Both the position numbers and the translations under genes were made by a program. Positions 1 to 9,400 of a DNA stretch of 64,000 bases are shown here, in pieces. The first letter of the stretch is position 1; every line of letters begins with the position of its first letter. The notes beneath the pieces are model-generated. The model did not search any database, was not told the DNA's origin, and saw only the letters and a program-made list of their open reading frames with translations. The stretch lies in contig NW_005179116.1 in the NCBI RefSeq assembly GCF_000350225.1, forward strand, positions 62,001 through 126,000. Reading direction: 5' to 3'. The DNA is from Chondrus crispus (lineage: Eukaryota; Rhodophyta; Florideophyceae; Gigartinales; Gigartinaceae).

Positions 1-2145
1 GGGTACCGATGGAAAAAGGGCGGGCCTACCAGAATTAGAAAGCCGCGCGGGCCGCCATACCCCTCCAGCCAATCCGTTACCACGTACCCAAAATTATTTT
101 GGGGAACGTACCAAAAATATGGGGAAAATACAGTCCGAATGACACTGTATGCCAAACCGCCGCCGCCTCCGGAAATAATCAAAAAAGAGGGGTGACGTAC
201 AGTGGGGCAAGACGCACGTGCGCACGTGCGCATACGACCGACAGGACAAGTGTCGACAGGAACGACACGCAATCGGACAGCGAAGGTCAGCGCGCGGAGC
301 AAGCTGCCCTTCGCGGGGGTAAGAGCCACCCCGCACTGAGAGGGCACCGGAGCGGACCCTGACTCCTCCCCCAGGCGAATACGCCGACACAGTCGCGCTC
401 GCGCCGCCCAAGGGGCCTACGACGAAGCTGTCGCAATTTACCTAACCACCGGGCGCGCGACCGACTCCGGGTCCCGAAACGTCGGCCGGATTTTCTTCCT
501 CGGAGTCGGAGGGCTCGCGGGCGTTCGCCTCACGCCACGACCACCTCCCCACACAGTACGGGAACCAATCGTGAGGGGGACAAAGCGACCGCGATCGTGA
601 CACCAGCGCGCCAGGGACGCGACTCCTCGCGACGCGCACACAACCCAACCCCCCCTCTAAACTTCTATTTAACGTTTGTTTACCGCGAGCGCATGCACAG
701 AGATCAAGAACATCGCGCGCCGCGTCCGGGTGCTGCGCGGACCAAGGATTCAACGCCGCGGCTCACGGCGAGACGGAGTATGACACCTGCGCGACACTCG
801 AGTCGTGTCGAACCGCGACGCCGTAGAGCGCGCGGATTGACGGAACCGTACCGGAGGGCGGTACGAAAGGCCCCTCGACGTTCTCACAAACCGAGCAGGC
901 GATGAACCGGCGGATGTCGAACCCGTCGGTAAAAAGATCTTCCGCAAGCTCGCGACGCCTGGGCTCGACTTGATCCCGCGCAACGGTGTGAATTACGCGC
1001 TCACAGGACGCAGAGCGTGCACGACGACTATGAAGCACTTCTGTGAGCTCGTCGACGCGCTCGACGCGATCTTGAGACAGACCTCTACCGGAAGGAAACT
1101 ATGACGCAGAAAAAAAATCGGTGGGGCTATGCGCAGAGGTGGCCGCGCCGATGCCCCGCTCATCGACAAAGTCGGGCATGGGAATACGAGACGCATACAC
1201 CGCGCTACGAGATGAGTTAGGGCCGAAAGGGGCGGAAGGGGACAAAACAAAGAGGAGGATAGGAGGTTCCGTGTAAGTCCGGACGGCAGCCGATGTGGCG
1301 ATACGAGGTGCGGTCGGACGATGTACCGGCCGCCGGCGTGGATAGAAAAAAAATGGAGGGCAGATGCCACTTTTCTCGCGATGACATATCAGGGGAGTCC
1401 TAACTCCCCTCGCCGACAAGGAAGAAGGTCAAGAAGGTGGAGGAGGGACGTTCGCCCTGCCTCCGACCCAACGAGACACCCGGACGCGCTCGTATGGGGC
1501 ACGCGAGCGAGACGAGAAGCGAAGTGCGCTACTGTCTTCCCTGAACTATCGAGCAATTGCGATGGCTACCATATCTTGTGACAGCCCGCTCGCGTAAAAT
1601 TTCGAGGAGTGCGGCAAAACCGCGGACACGCTGACAGACTCTCTAACGAACGAGAGGGTCCTTTGTGACTAAACGTACGGAAGCGGGGTGGTCCGATCAC
1701 CCACGAGTCTCCGCGACGCCCTGCCACCGTGCCTCGACGACGCGTACGGCAGTTGCGTAGGGAAGACCGCGCGGAAGGAGGAAAATCCCCACGTGGGACG
1801 GGGCGCATTTTCGGCAAACGTAAGGGGTCCTCTTCGCACCCTGACGTGTTTTTCGTTTAACACAACAGTTGTGTACTGAAAAACGGGGTGAGGGCCGCGG
1901 AGCGTACGTGACGTGAAGGGGACCCTCGATTTCCGACCTCACACCCCTCGCTCGCCCCATCGAACGGGGTGGGGTTCCAAGGCCGTAACGCGAAGAAGAA
2001 AAAAAAGGGGGGAGGAAGGAAGAGTCGGACGGTCCGTCGGTGAGCGACATCACGGACCGACGCCAAGTAAGGAAAAAGGATCTATCGATTTTACGGGAAA
2101 GCACGAGTCGAGGAAGGAACCTCGAGGTATAGCAGGGCCGCACGA
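1..2145. other. Non-coding spacer of a truncated family-1 retroelement
   Basis: I see no convincing gene here. Open frames on both strands are short, arginine/proline-rich and overlapping, as expected in GC-rich DNA with few stops. Its position, directly downstream of the aORF stop, matches the 2.3 kb spacer between pol and aORF in the two complete family-1 copies (11096-13347 and 39521-41863). I infer it is the same compartment of an element whose gag and pol lie left of the window. Confidence 0.5.
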
Positions 2146-3126
2146 CTAATGGCTCGTGCCATCAGTAGCCCCTGCCGGACCAGAAACGTGGGAAGGCTGG
2201 GGACAGTAGCTCGGGTGCCGGGGCACCTCCGACCCGAGCTCCTCCAACGACGGCATGGTGACCTCGCTGTGCCGCGGCCAAACGTGGGCCGACGCGTTAT
2301 GAGTGAAGCCACCACCCTCGGCACGGAGGGTTTCGTATCCCGGTTGGGCATAAGGATCCCGCACGGCGGGGCGCGATGGGGACGCCCCAGTGTGACGGAG
2401 TGTCGCGAACCCTCGTTGTGCCGCGACACGGAGATCGTCTCGTTCGCGGCGGTATCGGTCGCGATCCGCCAGAGCACGCTCGAGAGCCTCCGACTGCCGA
2501 CGGGACGATTCACGGAAATTGTCTAAGGCTCCTTGGGCTCGGCGGAGGTCCGTCGCGTGGACCTCCAGCTCGGCGTTGATCCGGCGTGCTTCGTCGCTGC
2601 GCGTAAGATACCAGCTGGCGAGGGTGCTCAACAACCCGCCAACCTTCCAAACCCGACGAGACGAGGTCCCGAGGGCACGAGCCAGGCCGGGAATGGCCAA
2701 GATGTCCCCCGGCGATAAGACGAGCTGTGGCGTCGCGGAAGGGGGAGTAGGGTCTTGACGCGCCAAACTCAGAGGGAGAACAGGCGGAACCCCCGACGCA
2801 AATTGAGGAGACACACCGGGTGCCTCCGGCGACTGGAAATTGATCATGCGCGACGGCGCGAAGGCCGGGACATCGCTGTCCACCTCTCGGTGTCGCTTAC
2901 GTTGAGCCTCGCGACGGGCGGAGCCCACACCGGCCCCTCTCCCCGTGGCAATCGGTGAAGGTTGGGGAGAGGCCGGCTTCGCGACGAACGCGTCGGACCG
3001 CAGGTCGTACAGGAGGAAAGCGCTTCGCTCGCCCGTGGTGTAGTCGGTCCACGGGCGATGCGTGCGCTCGGAGACTTGACACGCGCGGTGCATAAGGGTT
3101 AGCACAGAGGCGAGGTCCCACATCGC
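2146..3126 (-). pseudogene. C-terminal fragment of the family-1 antisense protein (aORF)
   Basis: About 325 codons are open on the minus strand and run straight into the LTR that starts at 3127. They align by eye with the C-terminal half of the proteins at 13348-15666 and 37173-39520. Shared blocks include HRPWTD(Y/F)(T/S)TGERS, FLLYD(L/V)R(S/A)DAF, a VGSA-R-A-RKR-R-(E/D)-D basic/acidic stretch, LSPG-L--IP-L-RALG, and a coiled-coil-like segment ending in DRYR-ERD(E/D)LR. The N-terminal half is missing because the LTR abuts it. This is a third copy of the aORF; its function is unknown. The truncation is seen directly; membership in another element is inferred. Confidence 0.8.
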
Positions 3127-3180
3127 TGTAGCATAACCGCCGACTACTGTACTATATTTTAGATTTAGAATTATATCTAA

Positions 3181-3352
3181 CGCTGTAAGGTACGGACCTT
3201 ACAGCGTGCGCGCGCATACCTTACAGCGCGCGCGCTCCAACACGTGTAGCACACGTGTGCTGTCAGCCCCGACGGCTGACAGCGTTACAGTGCGGGCCGG
3301 CCCGCACTGTCTACAGTAAGCCGACTACAGTACAGTCCGTACTGTACTGTAG
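3181..3352. repeat. Series of palindromes in the LTR upstream of the TATA-like box
   Basis: Visible inverted repeats are: 3181-3206 (arms of 11, CGCTGTAAGGT); 3240-3258 (ACACGTGT twice around AGC); 3259-3283 (arms of 10, GCTGTCAGCC); 3287-3310 (a perfect 24 bp palindrome centred on GGCC); and 3325-3352 (arms of 12, CTACAGTACAGT). The 3' LTR keeps the series with one base changed in the 24 bp palindrome and an extra CACGTGT block. Element 2's diverged LTR keeps the same order. They may be regulatory or dimer-binding sites, or form RNA hairpins; the role is inferred. Confidence 0.85.
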
Positions 3353-3371
3353 ACGGTTAATTAACTTGTAC

Positions 3372-3384
3372 AATAAATATAGGG
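3372..3384 (+). promoter_or_regulatory. TATA-like box of the Element 1 LTR
   Basis: AATAAATATAGG lies just downstream of the palindrome series and is the most A/T-rich stretch of the LTR. It is the likely core promoter, or alternatively a poly(A) signal since it contains AATAAA. The equivalent place in Element 2 has TATATTAAATA. Confidence 0.5.
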
Positions 3385-3754
3385 AGCGACCGCCGGGGGA
3401 GGGGACCAGGACAGGCAACCCTCCACCGACGGTCGACCACCCAGCTTACTCTACTCACACCGCCGTTCCGCGAGTAGTGACCACCGAGCGGGGAGAGGAC
3501 GCGCGTGACACCGCGGCGAGCTGCGACCCGCCTCCGCCCGTCAGTACCGGATCGTCAACCGGTACTGCTCCGGGGCGTCGAGGCGTCGATCCACTCGCCT
3601 ACGCGCGCGTCCCCACCGACCACGCTCTACCACCCGCTACCGGCCCGCTTCCGGTGGCGTTGGTTGGTTCAAGACCCTCGGTACGCCGATCCGGGGTCTT
3701 CCGCCGAACATCGCGAACACCCCCTCCGCCGGGCGTGGGGTGTTTATGCGACAC

Positions 3755-3773
3755 TGGTCTCCCGACCTAGAAG
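3755..3773 (+). other. Primer-binding site (PBS) of Element 1
   Basis: TGGTCTCCCGACCTAGAAG begins one base after the LTR and is identical in Element 2 (49104-49122, minus). Its complement ends TCGGGAGACCA, which from memory resembles the 3' end of eukaryotic tRNA-Tyr. The tRNA identity is tentative. Confidence 0.75.
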
Positions 3774-3830
3774 ACCTTCAAGATCACGCCGAGAAGGTTG
3801 TCCTTTACCTCCGCGTCCGTACGCGTTGAG

Positions 3831-6392
3831 ATGAGCGCCGAGTACCCGACCTCGATCCGATCCGAGCCGGCGGATGTGCGAGAGGCCGCGCTACGCGTCC
3901 AAGTGGGCGACGGCGACGCAGGTCCTCGGGACCGCGAACCGTCGCCCGACCTCTCCGAAGGACGCGCTCGCGCGATGTACGATCGCATCGCCGAGTACAT
4001 CGAGGATGTCCGGACATCTCTCCGTATCGACGTCTCCGACAGCGTCTACGCCCGCTGTATGGAGGAGTTGCGCTCCCTCCGCGAAGGAAGGTTCGAGCGC
4101 GTAACTCAGTCCTTGGAGAACCTGCGCGCACTCGTCGACCAGCTACACGCCCGTGTGGCGCTGGTCGAGGACGCGCGCATTGATTCCCCCGCCGTAGAGG
4201 TCGCGGGTCAACCCGCGAGTGCAAACTCCGGGGTTCGACGAGACCCGCAACCCTTCCCATCTGCGGAACAGATGGGAGCGTTCGCGCACATGGCGGCGGA
4301 ACTTAACTCAACGCGCCGACGTGCCCGTGAGATGGAACAGACCTCGGCCGAGAGGCCGCCCGGAGCCCCCTCGAGTGGGCCCGGTGCCACTGTTCCTCCG
4401 GGCCCGTCCGGATCGCAAGAGTGGCCCCCGGCTGGTGCCGTCACCAGCCGGAGGGTGGAGGACATCAAGCCGACGGCGGACGCGAACTTCGCGTCCGAGA
4501 CTCAAGCCCTGCCGCATGTCCCCGGAAGCATGCGGCAGTCACGACGGGTACCGACCAAACTCGACCAGGGCCGTGGAGGAGTCGCCCGCGGATCAGGGGA
4601 ACCGATTCTCCCCTTCGATCCTCGCTGGGGCGGCTACCAGCCGGCGGATCTTACCGCGCATCCCGGCCCCGTCGACGTCCGAACATTGCCCGTCACTCCG
4701 TTCGGAACGTTGGGTCCCGCCGAACCCGGGGTCGAGCCCGTCCACACCATGATACAGGAGTTCAGCGCCGTCGCGAACTACCGGATGTATCGGTTGGACA
4801 ACACCTCGAGGCTCGTTACCTCGGGTGACGCGGGACGGATCGCCAAGTACGTCCAACGCTGCCGTGGGCTCCGCCCCACGATGAAGAGCTTCGACGGCAC
4901 TGATGCGATTCAGTTGCTCCCGTTCCTGAAGGATATCCGGATAACCTTCAATGCCCAGCACCTGACCGAAGGTGTGGCAGTCCGTGTCTTCGCTCACTTC
5001 CTCGAGCGAGATGCGGAGCGGTTGTATACGAGTTACACCATGCGCGGCCTCCGCGCCGGCCAGCTCCACGACGATACGAGCTGGCCTGGTCTCGTCAACC
5101 AATTTATCAAACGCTACCTAACCGACGACGTGTTAGGGGAAGCGTTTGATGCTGTCGCGTCGGCGCGACAGCTTCCTCACGAAACCGAGAACACGTTCGC
5201 GGACCGGCTGGAATCCGCCGCGTTCCGATGCACGGCCGTGTTCTCAGAACAAGCCCTCGCGCACTACTTCGTGCGCGGGTTGTCCACTGCGATCCGGGCC
5301 GCAGTGGAAGAGACGATGCAAAGGTTGCCCGGACAACAGAAGACCGAACTCTCAACGATTCGCCGTATGGCAACGGCTGAGGGAACAACCTACCGCGCCC
5401 GCCGCGGATTGCCGCTGCCGGATCCGAAGCCGGCAGCGAAGGGAGTCCGAACTCCGAGGTCGCACGGAACAAGTTCGCCGGCGACCGCCCTCCACATTGG
5501 AGAAGATGAGTGGCAGGCCGACCCTGTCCTCATTACGCAAGGCTTCGACCGCGCAGGAGGCCGACCTCCAACGACAGCTTCCACGGGATCGACCGGAAGC
5601 TACGCGACCGCGTTCGCGCGCACGCCAGAAGCCACGGGTGGTCCGAACCACAACAGGGCAGAGCTGGATATCTCCCGTCGAGAAGGGGATCGCGTGCCGC
5701 CTTACGTGCCTCGACTCACCGACGAAGAGGCACGCCACGCGGCGACGTTCGCGTCGACCGATGGCAGCGCGTACGTTTGTTGGCTGTGCCGGACGTATGG
5801 CCACGCCATGTACGCGTGCCCTTTCCTGTCGCCTGAACGACGTCAGTTCACGGCGTACAGGAACTACCGCTATCAGATGGAGACGCGCCCCGGGATGCGC
5901 AATCTCATTCAGCAGTCTACGCGGGAAGACCGAGGCCCCCGGCGAGGAGACCCGAACCGATCGGGTGGGGGCGTCCGTTTCGCCCCTCGCGAAGGCGGGT
6001 ATCGACACCCGGGAACCGATCAAAGGGATCGGCGGGACCCTCGTCGGATGGATACGCGGTATCCCCGTCGAGATGGAAGAGGCGACCGGGGCCGTACCCA
6101 GTTGCCCCAAGGGGTACAGAACGCCATCATGTACCTCCAAGATTGGGTTGGGGATCCGAACCCCCAACCCACGGAAGGAGGCGTAGGAGAACCGGTTCTC
6201 GCCGCCCCTCGAATATTGCAACGGCCGGACGTTTCAATTCAAGGTGGCGAAACATCCAATTACTTCGTAGAGGATGGCCAGCCAGGGTGGAGGAACGACG
6301 CGCACCACCACGGTCAGGGACCCGTTGACGCGCTAGCTAACGATAGCAGGGCGGGTAGCTCCGACAGCTCGGGTAGTTCGAAAAACCCGTAA
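3831..6392 (+). CDS. gag: Gag polyprotein of Element 1
   Basis: This is the capsid/nucleocapsid precursor of the retrotransposon, about 853 residues. I start it at the ATG at 3831 because Element 2 has the matching ATG (49047) with the same MS-EY-TSIRSEPAD start; the frame is open further upstream. The N-terminal third is acidic and probably helical. A gag core follows, recognisable from PFLKDIRITFN, LTEG-AVRVFAHFLERDAERLY and a W-GLVNQF-KRYLTDDV segment. A single CCHC zinc knuckle (C-x2-C-x4-H-x4-C) sits near residue 650, then an Arg/Gly/Asp-rich tail. The stop lies about 90 bases before the pol frame, which is in another phase. No break is seen. Confidence 0.93.
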   Translation: MSAEYPTSIRSEPADVREAALRVQVGDGDAGPRDREPSPDLSEGRARAMYDRIAEYIEDVRTSLRIDVSDSVYARCMEELRSLREGRFERVTQSLENLRALVDQLHARVALVEDARIDSPAVEVAGQPASANSGVRRDPQPFPSAEQMGAFAHMAAELNSTRRRAREMEQTSAERPPGAPSSGPGATVPPGPSGSQEWPPAGAVTSRRVEDIKPTADANFASETQALPHVPGSMRQSRRVPTKLDQGRGGVARGSGEPILPFDPRWGGYQPADLTAHPGPVDVRTLPVTPFGTLGPAEPGVEPVHTMIQEFSAVANYRMYRLDNTSRLVTSGDAGRIAKYVQRCRGLRPTMKSFDGTDAIQLLPFLKDIRITFNAQHLTEGVAVRVFAHFLERDAERLYTSYTMRGLRAGQLHDDTSWPGLVNQFIKRYLTDDVLGEAFDAVASARQLPHETENTFADRLESAAFRCTAVFSEQALAHYFVRGLSTAIRAAVEETMQRLPGQQKTELSTIRRMATAEGTTYRARRGLPLPDPKPAAKGVRTPRSHGTSSPATALHIGEDEWQADPVLITQGFDRAGGRPPTTASTGSTGSYATAFARTPEATGGPNHNRAELDISRREGDRVPPYVPRLTDEEARHAATFASTDGSAYVCWLCRTYGHAMYACPFLSPERRQFTAYRNYRYQMETRPGMRNLIQQSTREDRGPRRGDPNRSGGGVRFAPREGGYRHPGTDQRDRRDPRRMDTRYPRRDGRGDRGRTQLPQGVQNAIMYLQDWVGDPNPQPTEGGVGEPVLAAPRILQRPDVSIQGGETSNYFVEDGQPGWRNDAHHHGQGPVDALANDSRAGSSDSSGSSKNP

Positions 6393-6481
6393 AGACGGTT
6401 ACGTTCGCGCGGTCGCGTGAGCCGTCTTGTCACACCAACCTAGACCCGTTACGATTCAACCCCGGCGGAGGAAGGGAATGT

Positions 6482-9400
6482 TTGCCGATAATATTCCCCT
6501 CGACTCCGCACGAGCGCACCGAGACTTCCGTAAGTCAGGTGCGGGAGGACAAGGGCGCCGAGGCCACCGAGAGCCCGGCACGCCTAGAGGAAGAAGGCAC
6601 CGTGGCCACCGTGAGCCACATGCCAAATAAGGAGCGCATCGAACGCGCAGGCGGCCCGACCCACGTGTGTCCGGGGCCGCCAGAAGAAATCAAGTCGCGT
6701 ACGGACGCGACTTGCCGCGAGGACGTCACCGACCGACGGACGCCCCGCGACCGAGGCAGAAGACCACGGAAGAGAAGCCGGAACCGACGCCGGCGGCCCA
6801 AGCGGAACGACCTGGCCGAGCCGTCGTCACCGAAGGTAGTCGACGGTGTCATCTGCTTGATGACATCGAAGATATACAACGTCCTCGGCTCGATCGCAAC
6901 CGAGGGGAACGCGTTCAAGCCTCATACCATTGCAGTCGATACCTGCTCGGGGTATAACTTGGTGAGGAAGGCCGACCTTTCTCCCGATTGGACGCGCTAC
7001 GTCGTACGCGACGCACGCCTGCCACGGTTGGCAGGCGCGAACAGTAACCCGCTCAAGCTGACTGCGGTCGTGCAGCTGGCCGTCCGACTGCGGAACACGA
7101 CGTTCCGCATTCCGTTCGTGGTCGCCGACCAGCTCGCGGTGCCCGTCCTCCTGGGCACGGCGTTTATCGATGTGCACGTTCGAAGTATCGACATCGATGC
7201 GCAGAGGCTCGAGCTCCGACAATGTGGCTCCGTCGCCATTGTCGATGGGAAGGGGGAGCCGTCTCCCCCAACCCGGCGCCACGGTCGCCAGTCAAGTCGG
7301 GCCGACGTACGCGAAGAAGCCCCACAGCCGATCCGTGTCGCCCGATGGGTCACGATCCCCGCGATGTCGCAAGCACGGATACGCGTCACTACCGCGGGGA
7401 GCGGCCTCGTTTTCTTGGAACCCAAGCCGTCACTCCAACGTCGACACGGAGTGAGGCTCACGAACGGTGTAGCTGAGGTCTTACCGAACCAGACCTTCGA
7501 CGTGATCGTGGCGAATTTCTCGCACCAAGCGAGGCGGCTCCCGAAGCGCACCGTCGTCGGTTACGCGAAGCGCAATCCGCTGGCGATGCTGACGCCCGAG
7601 CGCCGAGTCGGGGCGGAGATCGCACACGCGCTGCATCTCACCGACTTGGACGTGCAAGCCGGGAGAGGGGGAGCTGGCCGACCAAGCTCCCCGGAAAATA
7701 AGACCGCCGAGGGAAGTCACGTCGGCCCCGGCGATCAGCCGGCGGGGTGCCCATCATCGACGGAAGGCACCGCGCGAGTCACAAATAAGGATCCCGAAAA
7801 TTCGCCGGAAAATTGGGAAAAAGAAATGGACTTGTCATACATCGACGATGACAAGCTCCGCGCACAGGTACTCGACATGCTCCGTAAGCATTCGAGCCTG
7901 TGGAGCGGTGCGCTCGGTACGATACGAGCAACGGAGCACCGCATACCACTCGAGGCGGGGACGAAACCGATTCGTTCTATGCCCTACCGAAAGGGGCCCG
8001 CCATGCGTGAGATGGTCGCTAAAGAGGTCAACAAGATGTTGAACGCCGGAGTTATCGAACCCGCGAGCACCGAGTGGGCTTCGCCGGTGGTGCTCGTCCC
8101 GAAGAAAGACGGCTCTCTTCGGTTTTGCGTTGACTACCGACGTCTCAACGCAAAGACGGCAGCGGATTCGTATCCGCTGCCCCGGATGGACGACTGCATC
8201 GATTCGTTAGGGGATGCCGCCGTCTTCACTACGCTCGACTGCAATTCAGGCTACTGGCAAATCCCGGTCGCGCCGGAGGACCGGGATAAGACCACATTCA
8301 CCACGCATATGGGTACGTTCCGTCATTTGCGTATGCCGTTCGGACTGAAAGGGGCGCCGGCCACCTTTCAACGTGCATTGGACATCATCTTGTCCGGCGT
8401 AAGATGGCAGATATGTCTCGTATACCTCGACGACGTCATAGTATTTTCCCGAACGCACGAGGAGCACGCCGAACACCTCGACATTGTCTTGAGCTTGTTG
8501 AGGACCGCCGGTATATCCCTCAAGCTCAAGAAGTGCAGCTTCTTCCGTCCGAAGGTGCATTACCTGGGGCATGTGATATCCCCAGGTAAGCTCAGCGTGG
8601 CCGAAACGGCGGCCGACGCCTTCAAGACGTTCACGTTCCCGAGGACGCTTACGCAGGTGCGCTCGTTCCTCGGGGCGTGCAACGTCTACCGCCGTTTCGT
8701 CAAGGGGTTTGCCAAGATAGCTCGACCGCTAACCGATATGACTCGCAAGGACGCCGACCCCGACTTTGATAATCCGACGGAGGCCCAGCTTCAAGCGTTC
8801 GAGAACCTCAAGGCAAGGATGATCGCTCCGCCGATACTTGCGCTTCCGCGGTACGGTCGGCCGTACATGATCGATACCGATGCAAGTGCGTATCAACTCG
8901 GGTGTACGCTGCTGCAAGAACACGACGAAGCCAACGACTGGCGTCCCGTTGGATATTGGTCGTATTCGTTAAACGACAGCGAACGCAACTACAGCGCTAC
9001 GGAACGCGAGTGCTTCGCTGTAGTGTGGGCCGTCCGCACACTACGCCCGTACGTCGAGGGCACGAAGTTCACCGTCCGAACGGATCACGACGCGCTGAGG
9101 TGGCTCATGTCTCTGACCGAGAGCTCCGGAAGACTCACCCGGTGGCGGCTACGTCTGGCTGAATACGATTTCACCATTCAGTACCGCCCCGGGCGCGTGC
9201 ACCAGGTCCCCGACGCCCTGTCACGCCTCGTATCACCGAGGGTCGCCGACGACCCTCGCCCGGCTGTCGAGGTGGACGACGACATCCCCACCTACGACAC
9301 GTGCACGACCGTTCGTGATGTCTCCGATGAGCTCGCGGACCACGTATGCACCGCGAGCTGCGACCACGAGGCCGACCACGTCTTCGTGACCACAAGGAAC

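Larger units (their letters stand above)
3127..3753 (+). repeat. 5' LTR of Element 1 (627 bp)
   Basis: It starts TGTAGCATAACCGCC, ends TTTATGCGACA, and is repeated at 17184-17818. The left part (U3-like) carries a chain of palindromes and an A/T-rich TATA-like stretch near 3374. The rest is GC-rich. The LTR is followed after one base by the primer-binding site. Confidence 0.92.
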
